DNA of 64,000 nucleotides from Chryseolinea soli (GTDB lineage Bacteria > Bacteroidota > Bacteroidia > Cytophagales > Cyclobacteriaceae), in assembly GCF_003589925.1 (NCBI RefSeq), contig NZ_CP032382.1:5642001-5706000 (forward strand). Reading direction: 5' to 3'. The first letter of the stretch is position 1. Every line of letters begins with the position of its first letter. The translations under genes were made by a program, and so were the position numbers. This document shows positions 17,686 through 28,921 of the stretch, piece by piece. Below the pieces are notes generated by a model, which worked only from the letters and a program-made list of their open reading frames with translations, was not told the origin of the DNA and did not search any database.

Positions 17686-18894
17686 TTATTGTGCCAGCCG
17701 GATGCCGGTGAGCTGCCAGCGCTGGTGCGGATGAAAGAAATTTCGATACGATATGCGGCTGTGGCCGGGCGGGGTGAAGGCGGAGGCCCCGCGCAGAACC
17801 TTTTGGTTCACCATAAACTTGCCGTTGTATTCTCCTACTGCACCCGGTGCCCGTGCAAAACCGGGATAGGGGAGGTAGGCACTTTCGGTCCATTCCCAAC
17901 GGTCGCCCCAGGCAAAATTGGGCGCGGCCGCTTCCCATTCAAATTCTGTGGGCAGACGCTTACCGGCCCAGGCGGCAAATGCCGCGGCTTCGTAGTAGCC
18001 GATGTGTGTGACGGGTTGGTTTAGGTCGAGCGGAAGCAGTCCCCGCAGCGTGTAGCGGAACCAGGCGCCATCCTGTTTGTACCAATACAATGGGGCTACA
18101 ATACCGTTGGCTCTCACCCAATCCCAGCCCTCGGCATGCCAGTGCGCAAAGTGGGTGTAGCCGCCGTCCTCCATAAACTCCAGATAGGCCGCGTGCGTGA
18201 CGAGCGCCGGGGCGATGCTGAATGAAGGAAGAAATACTTTGTGACGGTTTAATTCATTGTCATAACAAAATGAATCACCCACGTGACCGATCTGATACAT
18301 CCCTTCTTCCAGAGTGATGAAAGGGGCCGATGCGTGCGAGGGTGTCTCGCAAAATTCCAGCGTGTGATCCTCGGTGTATGCCGGCAACAGCGGATTGTGG
18401 CCGAGGATGTATTTGATGTCCGTCCACAACAACTCCTGGTGTTGTTGTTCGTGATGACATCCCAGGGTGATCAGGTCCATGATCGTCGTGGGCAGGGGTT
18501 CATTCATCCAGGCCATCATGGCGGCATCGACATGCTGGCGGTATTGATAGATTTCCGCCACCGTGGGCCGGCTCAGGTTTCCGCGTTGGGTACGGACCAC
18601 GCGTGCACCAAGACTTTCATAATAACTATTGAAAACAAAATTGAAATTCGCATTAAATTCCTGGTAGCCCTCCCGGTAGGCTTTCAGCAAAAGGGTTTCA
18701 AAAAACCACGTGGTGTGCCCGAGGTGCCATTTGGGCGGGCTCACGTCCTCAACCGGTTGCACCACATAGTCTTCGGTTTGTAGCGGCGCGCATATCTCTT
18801 CCGTTAATTTGCGCACGCGTATATAGGTTTCCCGTAGTGTTCTCATCCCGGGCGATGATGCCATTATTTTTTCAGAAAGTAGCGCTTCGGTCAT
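17686..18894 (-). CDS. egtB: Ergothioneine sulfoxide synthase EgtB
   Basis: Non-haem iron enzyme joining hercynine to a thiol donor (cysteine or gamma-glutamylcysteine) as a sulfoxide, 402 residues. The DinB-like N-terminal domain carries the iron ligands H57 (KWHLGHTTWF) and H148/H152 in the H-x3-H-x-E motif (HEQQHQE). The C-terminal part is the FGE-sulfatase/C-type-lectin-like fold (RLPTEFEWEAAA, WEWTESAYLP, VLRGASAFT). There is no EgtA, EgtC or PLP-type EgtE gene nearby, so the donor may be free cysteine and the C-S lyase is encoded elsewhere or replaced. OvoA is excluded because the methyltransferase is separate. Confidence 0.92.
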   Translation of the reverse strand: MTEALLSEKIMASSPGMRTLRETYIRVRKLTEEICAPLQTEDYVVQPVEDVSPPKWHLGHTTWFFETLLLKAYREGYQEFNANFNFVFNSYYESLGARVVRTQRGNLSRPTVAEIYQYRQHVDAAMMAWMNEPLPTTIMDLITLGCHHEQQHQELLWTDIKYILGHNPLLPAYTEDHTLEFCETPSHASAPFITLEEGMYQIGHVGDSFCYDNELNRHKVFLPSFSIAPALVTHAAYLEFMEDGGYTHFAHWHAEGWDWVRANGIVAPLYWYKQDGAWFRYTLRGLLPLDLNQPVTHIGYYEAAAFAAWAGKRLPTEFEWEAAAPNFAWGDRWEWTESAYLPYPGFARAPGAVGEYNGKFMVNQKVLRGASAFTPPGHSRISYRNFFHPHQRWQLTGIRLAQ

Positions 18895-18906
18895 AAAAAA
18901 AACTTT

Positions 18907-20295
18907 TCAAACGTTGTCCAGGGTCATAAAAAGATTGTTGAGCGATTCCGAAAAAGTAGGGTGGGCAAAAATGCCGTCGCGAATTTTTTCGTAAGGGAGC
19001 TTTCCCATCATCGCCACCTCCAGCACCGACATGATCTCACCCCCGTTGGGTGCCAGGATGGAAGCGCCGAGGATTTCATGCGTGTCCTCGTCCACGATGG
19101 CTTTCATCATGCCACGCGTTTCTCCGGTCTCGATCCCGCGTGCCACCTGCGACATGCTGAGCTTGGCCACTTTGATGCGCCGCCCGTTCTCGCGGGCCGC
19201 TTTTTCGGTGAGGCCGATGCGGCCCAGCTCGGGGTCGGTGAACATGCAATACGGCACCAGCCGGTCCTGCACCGAAAGCCCAGCCTTGTCCAGCAAGTTG
19301 CGCGAAACAACGAGATAGTCATTGTAGGAAATGTGCGTGAAGGCCGGCCCCTCTCTCACATCACCGAGTGCATAAATTCCTTTTACGGAAGTTTCCAGTC
19401 GATCGTCGGTCTTTATAAAACCTTTTTTTGTGAGAACAATTCCGGCGCGCTCGGGTTTTAATTCACTGAGATTCGGGATGCGTCCGGAAGCAATCAGCCA
19501 GTGCGAACCGGTGATGGTTTGGGATGGGCCATCGGCGGACAATGTCAATTCCACCTGACCATCGGAAAGGCGTTTTGCTTTGGTGACCGTTGCCCCAAGG
19601 CGGATCTTAATGCCTTCCATTTCCAGGATATTTTTCAATTCGCCGGCAATGTCGTCGTCCTCTTTGTTGAGCAGCGCAGCGGAGCGATCCAGGATCGTCA
19701 CCTGGCTGCCGAGGCGCCGGAAGAGTTGTCCAAATTCCATGGCGATGTATCCGGCGCCGAGAATAACGAGGTGATCCGGAACGGTTTTCAGGTCCATGAT
19801 CGTAGTCGACGTGTAATAGGGCGTGTCATTCACCCCGTCGAGTGCGGGTATCTGTGGCGATGCGCCGGTATTGATGAAGATGAAATTGCCTTCCACTTCC
19901 GTGAACGTTCCATCGGGGTGATGAACGGTCAATTTTTTTTCGCCAGTGAAGCTGGCAGCGCCCGTGATGAGGTCAAGGCCGTTTGTTTTGCGGAGCCACT
20001 CTTCCAGGCGCGCGCGTTTGGCCGTTACGATCCTGTCTTTGCGTTGTATCACGGTGGCCATATCGACCACGGGAGAGGGCATCTGAATGCCCAACGCCGC
20101 CGAATGTCGTGCCAGGTAGGCTCTGCGGCCGGAAGCTATAAGCGTTTTGCTGGGCGTGCAGCCGTCGTTCACGCACGTGCCACCCACCCAACGCTTTTCG
20201 ATCAGGGCAGTTTTCCATCCGGCCTTTGCCAATCGAGCAGCAAGGGGAGAACCGGCTTGACCCGATCCGATAATAACGGCATCGTATTTCATCAT
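18907..20295 (-). CDS. Pyridine nucleotide-disulfide oxidoreductase, mercuric-reductase/Lpd-like
   Basis: FAD-dependent two-dithiol reductase, about 462 residues from the ATG at 20295 (a second ATG is adjacent). It has the FAD motif VIIGSGQAGSPLA, redox-active cysteines in GGTCVNDGCTPSKT, a NAD(P)-binding GAGYIAMEFG motif, a second FAD motif YALGDVREGPAF and a C-terminal HPTFSE active-site His-Glu on the dimer interface. No HMA domain is present. It starts 12 bp upstream of egtB, so it is probably the first gene of the ergothioneine operon. A role in keeping a thiol substrate or product reduced is an inference. The upstream open frame (to 20415) is not used. Confidence 0.88.
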   Translation of the reverse strand: MMKYDAVIIGSGQAGSPLAARLAKAGWKTALIEKRWVGGTCVNDGCTPSKTLIASGRRAYLARHSAALGIQMPSPVVDMATVIQRKDRIVTAKRARLEEWLRKTNGLDLITGAASFTGEKKLTVHHPDGTFTEVEGNFIFINTGASPQIPALDGVNDTPYYTSTTIMDLKTVPDHLVILGAGYIAMEFGQLFRRLGSQVTILDRSAALLNKEDDDIAGELKNILEMEGIKIRLGATVTKAKRLSDGQVELTLSADGPSQTITGSHWLIASGRIPNLSELKPERAGIVLTKKGFIKTDDRLETSVKGIYALGDVREGPAFTHISYNDYLVVSRNLLDKAGLSVQDRLVPYCMFTDPELGRIGLTEKAARENGRRIKVAKLSMSQVARGIETGETRGMMKAIVDEDTHEILGASILAPNGGEIMSVLEVAMMGKLPYEKIRDGIFAHPTFSESLNNLFMTLDNV

Positions 20296-20582
20296 GGTTA
20301 GGGTTTGAGAAGCGTGCAAGATGCGAAAATTGCTCCGGTCGTGACTAAGCTCGATCCTCAAAAAGCGTTGTACAAAATAGCGTGCCACAAATTGCGTTGA
20401 CTTAAAGGAGTTCAAGCATCGCTATCCGCGCGCCGGAAAGATGCTTGAGCATCAAGGTAAAATCGCAGTTTCGAATTTTCTTCGCGGCAGATGATGTCCG
20501 CGTCAAAGTAAAAGGCTAGTGTGGAAGCTGTGGAATTTATTACACACCTGATTTTTGATGAATTTAATTCGAGGTCCCGACG

Positions 20583-23500
20583 ATGGAATTTGAGGGGCTT
20601 CTTCCTATTTTTAGAAATAAACCTCCAGCTATGAAGACGAAAGCCGCGGTGAAAGAGAAGCGCCCTACTGCCAAGAAGAATGCATCCAACGTACGCGTAA
20701 AGAAAAATGGTTCCAACGGTCACGCCACGGAAACTGCGCATGGCGATGGTCACGCGATATCGTCTGACCTGTCAGGCTCAAAAGAACTTCTCAGAGTCTT
20801 AACCGAAGTAAAAAATGGCAACTTTTCCGTACGCATGCCCATCGACGAAGTCGGGCTGAACGGAAAGATATACGACACCCTCAACGAGATCATTTCGCTC
20901 AACGAAAAGATGATGCAAGAGTTCACCCGCGCCGGCAACACCATCGGCAAACAGGGTAAGCTCACCCAGCGTATCGAGATCCCCAGCACAAAAGGCGCCT
21001 GGAGCGAAGGCGTGAACTCGCTCAACGTTTTGATCTCCGACCTTGTTCACCCCACGATTGAAATTGCACACGTGATCAGCTCGGTGGCCAAAGGCAACCT
21101 CTCGCAGGAAATGCCCGAAGAGATCGGTGACCACCGGCTCGAAGGAGAGTTTCTTCGCATTGCCAAAGAAGTGAACTACATGGTGAAGCAGCTCAACCTG
21201 TTCTCCATGGAAGTAACCCGCGTAGCCCGCGAGGTAGGTTCGGAAGGAAAGTTGGGCGGCCAGGCCAAAGTGAAAGGGGTAGGGGGCGTGTGGAAAGATC
21301 TCACGGACTCCGTGAATCACATGGCCGGTAACCTCACCAACCAGGTGCGGAACATCGCGGAAGTGACGACGGCCATCGCCCGCGGAAACCTCTCCAAAAA
21401 GATCACGGTAGACGTGAAGGGAGAAATGCTCGAATTGAAAAACACCATCAACACGATGGTGGATCAGCTCAACTCCTTTAGCTCGGAAGTAACGCGTGTG
21501 GCCCTTGAAGTAGGAACGGAAGGAAGACTCGGCGGGCAGGCCACCGTAAAAGGCGTGGGGGGTGTGTGGAAAGATCTGACCGACTCCGTAAACCAAATGG
21601 CCGGCAACCTGACCGCCCAAGTGCGAAACATCGCCGGCGTGACCACCGCCGTAGCCACGGGCGACTTGTCAAAGAAAATCACCGTAGATGCCAAAGGCGA
21701 ATTGTTGGAATTGAAGAACACCATTAACACGATGGTGGATCAATTGAACTCCTTCTCTTCAGAAGTAACGCGTGTAGCCCGGGAGGTGGGTTCCGAAGGT
21801 CAATTGGGCGGTCAGGCCGACGTGCCGGGCGTAGGGGGAACGTGGAAAGATTTGACCGACTCCGTAAATCAAATGGCCGGTAACCTCACCAACCAGGTGC
21901 GGAACATCGCCGGCGTGACGACGGCCGTGGCCAATGGTGACTTGTCAAAGAAAATTACGGTAGACGTGCGCGGAGAAATGTTGGAGTTGAAGAACACGAT
22001 CAACACCATGGTGGATCAGCTCAACTCTTTCGGTTCAGAAGTAACGCGTGTGGCCCTTGAAGTGGGAACGGAAGGAAAACTGGGAGGCCAGGCCACGGTG
22101 AAAGGTGTAGGCGGTATTTGGAAGGACCTGACCGATTCGGTAAACCAAATGGCATCGAACCTGACCGGCCAGGTGCGGAACATCGCCGGTGTAACCACCG
22201 CTGTGGCGAACGGCGACTTGTCAAAGAAAATCACGGTGGACGTACGCGGGGAAATGTTGGAGTTGAAGAACACGATCAATACGATGGTGGATCAGCTCAA
22301 CTCGTTCGGTTCTGAAGTAACGCGGGTAGCCCTCGAGGTAGGTACGGAAGGAAAACTCGGTGGCCAGGCCACGGTGAAAGGCGTCGGTGGTGTTTGGAAA
22401 GACCTGACCGACTCCGTGAACCAGATGGCGGGTAACCTCACGGCCCAGGTGCGGAACGTAGCCGGTGTGACCACTGCGGTGGCCAAAGGCGACTTGTCAA
22501 AGAAAATCACGGTAGATGCGAAGGGTGAATTGTTGGAATTGAAAAATACCATCAACACCATGGTGGATCAATTGAACTCCTTCTCCTCGGAAGTGACGCG
22601 GGTAGCGCGCGAGGTGGGTTCGGATGGTCAGTTAGGCGGGCAAGCCAACGTACCCGGTGTGGGCGGAACGTGGAAAGACTTGACCGACTCCGTGAACCAG
22701 ATGGCGTCCAACCTCACCAACCAGGTGCGGAACATCGCGGAAGTGACCACCGCCGTGGCAAAGGGCGACTTGTCCAAGAAGATCGCCGTGGACGTGCGGG
22801 GGGAAATGCTCGAATTGAAAAACACCATCAACACGATGGTGGACCAGTTGAACTCCTTCGGTTCGGAAGTAACGCGCGTAGCCCGCGAGGTAGGTTCCGA
22901 AGGCCAATTGGGCGGGCAGGCCGACGTGCCGGGTGTAGGGGGAACGTGGAAAGACTTAACCGATTCGGTAAATAAAATGGCCGACAACCTGACAAACCAG
23001 GTGCGGAACATCGCCGAAGTAACCACGGCCGTGGCCAAGGGCGACTTGTCAAAGAAAATTACGGTGGATGTGAAAGGTGAAATGCTGGAGCTGAAGGACA
23101 CGATCAACACGATGGTGGATCAGCTCAACTCCTTTGCATCGGAAGTAACACGCGTGGCACGCGAAGTAGGATCCGAAGGAAAACTCGGAGGACAAGCCAC
23201 CGTAAAAGGCGTTGGTGGTGTGTGGAAAGGTTTGACCGACTCGGTGAACCAAATGGCGGGTAACCTCACGGCCCAGATCCGTAACATTGCCAACGTGGCC
23301 ATCGCCGTGGCCAATGGCGACTTGTCCAAAAAGATCACGGTGGACGTGCGCGGAGAAATTTTGCAATTGAAAGATACGCTCAACACGATGGTGGATCAGC
23401 TCCGCGGTTTTGCTTCGGAAGTAACCCGCGTGGCGCGTGAAGTGGGTACCGACGGTAAGTTGGGAGGCCAGGCCTTTGTGCCTGGTGTAGCCGGTACGTG

Positions 23501-26500
23501 GAAAGATTTGACCGATTCGGTGAACCAGATGGCGGGTAACCTCACCGACCAGGTGCGGAACATTGCCGGTGTGACCACCGCGGTGGCCAACGGCGACTTG
23601 TCCAAAAAGATCACGGTGGACGTGCGCGGAGAAATGTTGGAATTGAAGAACACGATCAACACGATGGTGGAACAGCTCAACTCCTTCGCCTTTGAAGTAA
23701 CGCGCGTGGCCCGTGAAGTGGGAACGGAAGGAAAGCTCGGCGGCCAGGCCGAAGTGCGGGGCGTAGCCGGTACGTGGAAAGACTTGACCGACTCGGTAAA
23801 CCAAATGGCCTCCAACCTGACCGGCCAGGTGCGCGGTATTGCCAAGGTAGTGACGTCGGTGGCGAAAGGAAACCTGAAACAAAAGCTGTCCATCAACGCC
23901 CTCGGCGAGTTGGCGCAGTTAACGGATACCATCAACGAAATGATCGACACGCTCGCGGTGTTTGCCGAACAGGTAACGACCGTGGCGCGCGAAGTAGGGG
24001 TGGAAGGTCGCCTCGGCGGACAAGCCAGCGTTCCCGGAGCATCCGGAACCTGGAAAGACTTGACGGAAAACGTGAACCAGTTGGCCGCCAACCTCACCAC
24101 GCAGGTGCGTTCTATCTCGGAAGTGGCGTCGGCCGTAACGAAAGGGGACTTGACGCGAACCATCCGGGTGGATGCCAAGGGCGAGTTGGAGGCCTTGAAG
24201 GATACGATCAACCAGATGATCACCAACCTCCGCGAAACGACCCTCCGGAACCAGGATCAGGACTGGCTGAAATCGAACCTGGCCAAGTTCACGCAAATGT
24301 TGCAAGGTCAGAAAGACCTGAAGACGGTGACACGCCGCATCCTCTCGGAATTGGCGCAGGTGGTGTCTACGCATTATGGTGCATTCTACATTTTGCAGCA
24401 GGACGAAGAAATGGCGCAGGTGAAACTGAAGTTGTTTGCTGCCTATGCCTACAAGGAAGAAAAAACCATTCCCCGCGAATTTGCGATCGGCGAAGGCTTG
24501 GTCGGTCAGTGTGCGCTGGAGAAGGAGAAGATCTTGCTCACCAATGTGCCCCAGGGCTATGTGAAGATCAACTCCGGGTTGGGACGGGCGAAACCTTCCA
24601 ACCTCATCATTCTGCCCATCGTGTTCGAGAACAATGTGAAAGCGGTGATCGAATTGGCGTCCCTGGATGTCTTCAACGAGACCCACCTCGACTTCCTCGA
24701 CCAGCTCACGGAAAGTTTGGGTATCGTGTTGAACACCATCGAGACCAACACCCGCACGGAAGAGCTCCTGGCCCAGTCGCAGTCGCTGGCCGGCGAATTG
24801 AAAACCCAACAGGAAGAATTGCGCAGAACAAACGACGAGTTGCAAGACAAGGCGTTCCTGCTGGTGAAACAAAAAGACGAAGTGGAAGCGAAGAACAAGG
24901 AAGTGGAAGAAGCCCGGAAGTCGCTGGAAGAAAAGGCGGAACAGCTTACGCTTACCTCCAAATACAAATCAGAATTCCTCGCGAACATGTCGCACGAATT
25001 GCGTACGCCGCTCAACAGCTTGCTCATCCTGGCCCAGCAACTCTACGAAAATGCCGAAGGCAATTTGAACGACAAACAGATCCGCTACGCCAAAACCATT
25101 CACTCGTGCGGCGACGACCTGATCCAACTCATCAACGACATCCTCGACCTTTCGAAGATCGAGTCCGGATTTATTTCGGCCAACATTTCGTCGGTACGGA
25201 TTGGTGAGATCGCTTCGTTTGTGGAGACCACCTTCAAGCCCATCTCCGAAGCGCGCAACCTCAAGTTCAAGATCGAAACCGATTACACCCTGCCCGCCAC
25301 GATGGACACCGATATCCAGCGGCTCAACCAGATCCTGAAAAACCTCTTGTCGAATGCGTTCAAATTCACCGAGAAAGGAGAGGTGGCCCTCAAGATATTC
25401 GAAGCCCAGCGGACCTGGAAACCTGGCGTGGCCACGCTCGACAACGCGTCCACGGTGGTGGCCTTCTCCATCAGCGATACCGGTATCGGCATCCCGCAGG
25501 AAAAACAACTCATCATCTTTGAAGCCTTCCAGCAAGCGGAAGGGTCGACGAGCCGGAAATATGGTGGAACGGGTTTGGGATTGTCCATCAGCCGCGGCCT
25601 CGCCGAATTGTTGGGGGGAACGATCGAGTTGGACAGCGAAGCCGGACGGGGAAGTACCTTCACGTTATACCTGCCGCTGAACAGCCTCGCCAGCAGTGCT
25701 CCCCGGCAAGTGTCGGAAAGCATCAAGGTGATCCAAGAGCTACAACTGGACAACGACGGCAACCAGATCAACAACCTGCTCGGCAACCTGCGCATCACCA
25801 GCGAAGGTGTGGAAGCCCGCAGCATGGACATCGTGAACGAAATGATCAACGACTCCGGCGACGACCGCAGCCACATCCAGGCCAATGACAAAGTGATCCT
25901 GGTGGTGGAAGACGACCTGCGCTTTGGAAAGATCATGATCGAAAAAGCCCACGAGAAAGGACTGAAGGCCGTGGTGGCCACCAACTACCTCGAAGTTTTC
26001 GACTTCATCAACCGTTTCTCGCCCATTGCCATCACGCTCGACGTGAAGCTGCCCGACACCAGCGGTTGGAAAGTGATCGACTTGCTGCGCAACGACCTCA
26101 CCTATCGCCACATTCCCATCCACGTGATCTCCGGGGAAGAGAACCGGGTGCTCGCCCTCAAACGCGGTGCGCGCAGCTTCCTGCTGAAGCCGCTGGACAA
26201 TGACGTGCTCAACAACCTCTTCAGCGATATCATCACCTACGACCGCAAGGAAAAGAAGAGCATCCTGATCGTGGAAGACAATGAACTGGATTCGTCTCAG
26301 ATCGCCAAGATCCACCGCGACGACAAAGTGGACGTCACCATTGCCGGCACCGCCCGCGAAGCGCTCGAACTGGTGCAGGCCGAAACGTTCGATTGCATCA
26401 TTTTGGACTACACCCTGCCCGACATGGACGGACCGGAACTGTTGCACGAGGTGAGCAAAGCCAAAGCAGACCTTACCCCCGTCATTGTGTACTCCGCGAA

Positions 26501-27056
26501 GGATTTTAACAAGACGGAAATGAGCAATGTGAATCTCAACTCCAGCTCACATATCGTGAAAGGCGTGAACTCCATCGAGTACCTGCTGGAAGAGACGATC
26601 TCGCACCTGCACATCAATCATAAAACACTGGCACCCGAAAAGCGGCGCATCATCGAGAACATTCGTAACAAGGAGGATATCCTCACCGGGAAAAATATCC
26701 TCGTGGTGGACGACGACGTGCGCAACCTCTTTGCCCTCACCACGGTATTCGAGCGCTTCAACATCAATGTGATCACTGCCGAATCCGGAAGGGAGGCCAT
26801 CAACATCCTCACCGAGAACCCGAAGATCGAAATGGTGCTCATGGATATCATGATGCCCGAAATGGACGGCTACGAGACCACGCAAAAGATCCGGCGCGAG
26901 CACAAAAACAACACGCTCCCCATCATTGCCGTGACGGCCAAGGCCATGAAGGGCGATCGACAAAAGTGCATCGAAGCCGGGGCCTCGGACTACATCACGA
27001 AGCCGGTGAAGATCGACCAGTTGCTTTCGTTGATGCGGTTGTGGTTTTGTAAATAA
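20583..27056 (+). CDS. Giant soluble poly-HAMP hybrid histidine kinase with three receivers
   Basis: 2157-residue cytoplasmic sensor kinase resembling fungal group III (Nik1-type) kinases. After a basic N-terminus and HAMP-like segments (~66-207) come eleven 92-residue poly-HAMP repeats (208-1219). Then follow a GAF domain (~1240-1390), a coiled coil (~1395-1455), HisKA with H1471 (MSHELRTPL), HATPase_c ([17 protein letters not shown]) and three REC domains with phospho-acceptors D1820, D1942 and D2088. No transmembrane helix or signal peptide is visible. The ATG at 20631 ([10 protein letters not shown]) is an equally plausible start. It is followed after 9 bp by a REC-kinase gene, probably in one operon. 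The signal is unknown; osmotic or redox cues are only by analogy with Nik1. Confidence 0.92.
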   Translation: MEFEGLLPIFRNKPPAMKTKAAVKEKRPTAKKNASNVRVKKNGSNGHATETAHGDGHAISSDLSGSKELLRVLTEVKNGNFSVRMPIDEVGLNGKIYDTLNEIISLNEKMMQEFTRAGNTIGKQGKLTQRIEIPSTKGAWSEGVNSLNVLISDLVHPTIEIAHVISSVAKGNLSQEMPEEIGDHRLEGEFLRIAKEVNYMVKQLNLFSMEVTRVAREVGSEGKLGGQAKVKGVGGVWKDLTDSVNHMAGNLTNQVRNIAEVTTAIARGNLSKKITVDVKGEMLELKNTINTMVDQLNSFSSEVTRVALEVGTEGRLGGQATVKGVGGVWKDLTDSVNQMAGNLTAQVRNIAGVTTAVATGDLSKKITVDAKGELLELKNTINTMVDQLNSFSSEVTRVAREVGSEGQLGGQADVPGVGGTWKDLTDSVNQMAGNLTNQVRNIAGVTTAVANGDLSKKITVDVRGEMLELKNTINTMVDQLNSFGSEVTRVALEVGTEGKLGGQATVKGVGGIWKDLTDSVNQMASNLTGQVRNIAGVTTAVANGDLSKKITVDVRGEMLELKNTINTMVDQLNSFGSEVTRVALEVGTEGKLGGQATVKGVGGVWKDLTDSVNQMAGNLTAQVRNVAGVTTAVAKGDLSKKITVDAKGELLELKNTINTMVDQLNSFSSEVTRVAREVGSDGQLGGQANVPGVGGTWKDLTDSVNQMASNLTNQVRNIAEVTTAVAKGDLSKKIAVDVRGEMLELKNTINTMVDQLNSFGSEVTRVAREVGSEGQLGGQADVPGVGGTWKDLTDSVNKMADNLTNQVRNIAEVTTAVAKGDLSKKITVDVKGEMLELKDTINTMVDQLNSFASEVTRVAREVGSEGKLGGQATVKGVGGVWKGLTDSVNQMAGNLTAQIRNIANVAIAVANGDLSKKITVDVRGEILQLKDTLNTMVDQLRGFASEVTRVAREVGTDGKLGGQAFVPGVAGTWKDLTDSVNQMAGNLTDQVRNIAGVTTAVANGDLSKKITVDVRGEMLELKNTINTMVEQLNSFAFEVTRVAREVGTEGKLGGQAEVRGVAGTWKDLTDSVNQMASNLTGQVRGIAKVVTSVAKGNLKQKLSINALGELAQLTDTINEMIDTLAVFAEQVTTVAREVGVEGRLGGQASVPGASGTWKDLTENVNQLAANLTTQVRSISEVASAVTKGDLTRTIRVDAKGELEALKDTINQMITNLRETTLRNQDQDWLKSNLAKFTQMLQGQKDLKTVTRRILSELAQVVSTHYGAFYILQQDEEMAQVKLKLFAAYAYKEEKTIPREFAIGEGLVGQCALEKEKILLTNVPQGYVKINSGLGRAKPSNLIILPIVFENNVKAVIELASLDVFNETHLDFLDQLTESLGIVLNTIETNTRTEELLAQSQSLAGELKTQQEELRRTNDELQDKAFLLVKQKDEVEAKNKEVEEARKSLEEKAEQLTLTSKYKSEFLANMSHELRTPLNSLLILAQQLYENAEGNLNDKQIRYAKTIHSCGDDLIQLINDILDLSKIESGFISANISSVRIGEIASFVETTFKPISEARNLKFKIETDYTLPATMDTDIQRLNQILKNLLSNAFKFTEKGEVALKIFEAQRTWKPGVATLDNASTVVAFSISDTGIGIPQEKQLIIFEAFQQAEGSTSRKYGGTGLGLSISRGLAELLGGTIELDSEAGRGSTFTLYLPLNSLASSAPRQVSESIKVIQELQLDNDGNQINNLLGNLRITSEGVEARSMDIVNEMINDSGDDRSHIQANDKVILVVEDDLRFGKIMIEKAHEKGLKAVVATNYLEVFDFINRFSPIAITLDVKLPDTSGWKVIDLLRNDLTYRHIPIHVISGEENRVLALKRGARSFLLKPLDNDVLNNLFSDIITYDRKEKKSILIVEDNELDSSQIAKIHRDDKVDVTIAGTAREALELVQAETFDCIILDYTLPDMDGPELLHEVSKAKADLTPVIVYSAKDFNKTEMSNVNLNSSSHIVKGVNSIEYLLEETISHLHINHKTLAPEKRRIIENIRNKEDILTGKNILVVDDDVRNLFALTTVFERFNINVITAESGREAINILTENPKIEMVLMDIMMPEMDGYETTQKIRREHKNNTLPIIAVTAKAMKGDRQKCIEAGASDYITKPVKIDQLLSLMRLWFCK
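21204..24239 (+). repeat. Eleven tandem 276-bp coding repeats (HAMP units)
   Basis: In-frame direct repeat, 11 x 276 bp = 92 codons each. Consensus landmarks are [44 protein letters not shown] and [20 protein letters not shown]. Units 2-7 are nearly identical; units 8-11 drift toward the C-terminal end. The first helix varies between [14 protein letters not shown] and [14 protein letters not shown], in a partly alternating order. Confidence 0.9.
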
Positions 27057-27065
27057 GAAATCCGT

Positions 27066-28310
27066 ATGCAACCGAAGATATTGCTCGTAGACGATCGCGA
27101 AGACAACCTGCTCTCCATAGAAACCATTTTGGCGCCCAGCGGCTATCAGTTTGTGAAAGCAAACTCGGGACGACAGGCGCTGAAGGTGCTGTTGAGCGAG
27201 TTTGATTTTGCCATGATCCTCATGGACGTGAAGATGCCCAACCTGAACGGTTTTGAAACGGCTGCGCTCATTTACGAACGCGAAAAGCTGAAACACATTC
27301 CCATCATCTTCATCACCGCCAACAACTACGGCGACGAGAACATGTTCAAGGGTTACCAGTCGGGGGCCATCGACTATATTTTCAAGCCCATCAATCCGGA
27401 TGTGTTGCGCGCCAAAGTGGGTGTGCTCATCGACCTGTACCGGAAAAACCGATTGTTGTTCGAACAGGAACAGAAACTCATCACCATCAACCGTAACCTG
27501 GAGCGCGAGATCAACGAACGCAAGGTCTCCGAGGAAAAGGTGCGGCAGCTCAACCACAAGCTGCTGGAAAACATTGCCAACCTGGAATCCGCCAACAAGG
27601 ACCTGGAGCGGTTTGCGTTCATGGCTTCCCACGACTTGCAGGAGCCCTTGCGCAAGATCAGGATGTTCAGCGACCGGTTGTTCAGCAAATACCGCGACGT
27701 GCTCCACGAAGATGCCAAGATGGTGACCCGCATTCAGCAGGCAGCCGAACGCATGCAGGCCCTCATCGTCGACATCCTGGCGTTCTCAAAGATCTCCATC
27801 GACAAGTCCGCCTTTGTCATCAGCGACCTGAACGTGGTGCTAAAAGACTTGCTGGCCGAAATGGAAGAAGAAGTGCACGAAACCAAGGCCCGGATCTCCA
27901 TCGAGCCGCTGCCCCCGCTCATGGTGAGCCCGACCCTGATGCGGCCCTTGTTCCAAAACCTGATCAGCAATGCATTGAAGTATCGCAGGAAGGATACGGA
28001 AGCCACCATCCGGATCCGTTCGGAAGTGAGCGTGGGCGTGAACGACCGCGACAAGAATTTAGTGAACCGGTATTGCCGCATTTTTGTGGAGGACAATGGT
28101 ATTGGCTTTGACCAAAAGTATGCGGAAGAGATCTTTGGCATGTTCAGGCGGCTGCACAACAACGGTGACTACGCCGGTACGGGCGTGGGTCTGGCCCTCT
28201 GCAAAAAGATAGCCGAACTGCACAACGGCTATATTTCCGCACGCAGCAAAGTAAACGAAGGCTCTACCTTTATCGTTTCCCTTCCCATCCGACCGGAGGA
28301 AGTCGATTGA
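27066..28310 (+). CDS. Receiver-histidine kinase fusion (REC-HisKA-HATPase)
   Basis: 414-residue cytoplasmic protein. The N-terminal receiver has acceptor D54 (ILMDVKMPN), a coiled-coil linker spans ~130-175, the HisKA phospho-site is H189 (MASHDLQEPL) and the HATPase_c domain contains EDNGIGFD and GTGVGLALCKKI. Nine bases separate it from the giant kinase. It may accept phosphate from the upstream hybrid kinase at D54 and so act as a second step of the relay. The kinase core type (HDLQEPLRKI) is like phytochrome-type and Bacteroidota REC-HKs. Confidence 0.92.
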   Translation: MQPKILLVDDREDNLLSIETILAPSGYQFVKANSGRQALKVLLSEFDFAMILMDVKMPNLNGFETAALIYEREKLKHIPIIFITANNYGDENMFKGYQSGAIDYIFKPINPDVLRAKVGVLIDLYRKNRLLFEQEQKLITINRNLEREINERKVSEEKVRQLNHKLLENIANLESANKDLERFAFMASHDLQEPLRKIRMFSDRLFSKYRDVLHEDAKMVTRIQQAAERMQALIVDILAFSKISIDKSAFVISDLNVVLKDLLAEMEEEVHETKARISIEPLPPLMVSPTLMRPLFQNLISNALKYRRKDTEATIRIRSEVSVGVNDRDKNLVNRYCRIFVEDNGIGFDQKYAEEIFGMFRRLHNNGDYAGTGVGLALCKKIAELHNGYISARSKVNEGSTFIVSLPIRPEEVD

Positions 28311-28706
28311 TCACCAACGTGTCGCCAATATTTTTTCCAACGACGCGCAGAGGTCTGCAAATTTTGTAGGCTTGATCATATGGTGAACCGCGCCGGCGGC
28401 CTTGATCTCGGCGATATCGGCCTCCCCGAAAAAGGTGGAGTACATGATGATGGGAATGCCGTCGAGGTGGGGTTGTTTTTTTATCTCTTGCAAAACCTGC
28501 TTGCCGTTCAGGCGTGGCATATTCAGATCGATGAATAATAGATCGGGTTGGGCGGTGATGTCGTTACCTAACAGGACAAGTGCTTCTTCGCCATTATTGG
28601 CACAAAGGCAATGGACCGAAGTGTCGACCTCCTCAATAGCGTCCCTAAAAATTTCCTGGTCTTCCTTGTCGTCATCGACCAGGAGAATAGTACGGTAAAG
28701 ACTCAT
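28311..28706 (-). CDS. Single-domain response regulator (Rcp1-like)
   Basis: 131-residue stand-alone receiver. The acidic pocket is DDD (11-13), the acceptor is D60 (LFIDLNMPR), the switch Thr/Ser lies in MYSTFF and the conserved Lys in MIKPTKF. There is no output domain, so it probably works as a phosphate shuttle or binds a target by itself, like Rcp1 of cyanobacterial phytochromes. Its stop codon directly abuts that of the convergent REC-kinase (28310/28311). On its own strand it lies 215 bp downstream of another REC-kinase, the probable cognate partner. Confidence 0.93.
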   Translation of the reverse strand: MSLYRTILLVDDDKEDQEIFRDAIEEVDTSVHCLCANNGEEALVLLGNDITAQPDLLFIDLNMPRLNGKQVLQEIKKQPHLDGIPIIMYSTFFGEADIAEIKAAGAVHHMIKPTKFADLCASLEKILATRW

Positions 28707-28921
28707 GAAGCAAATGAGTTGAATCCGGAAAACAAGACAGTGAACAAGCCGAAAAAAATTATAAGTCTAAAGATATGCAAGAATCAAATTACGCGCTGAA
28801 AAGGCCTTATAATTATTCTTTGAACGGCTTTCGAAAACCGGAACCAGGTTTAGGATGGACAATACCATTCCACCACCGGCGAATGCGAGGATGAATACGG
28901 GGAATGTCCGGCGGGTAACCG

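Noticed and set aside
21204..24239. Tandem DNA repeats that could suggest a CRISPR or satellite array
   Set aside because: Units are 276 bp, in frame, and translate into well-conserved HAMP-type helices inside one open gene.
20583..27056. Methyl-accepting chemotaxis protein, because of the many HAMP units
   Set aside because: There is no MCP signalling domain or membrane helix. HisKA, HATPase and three receivers are present.
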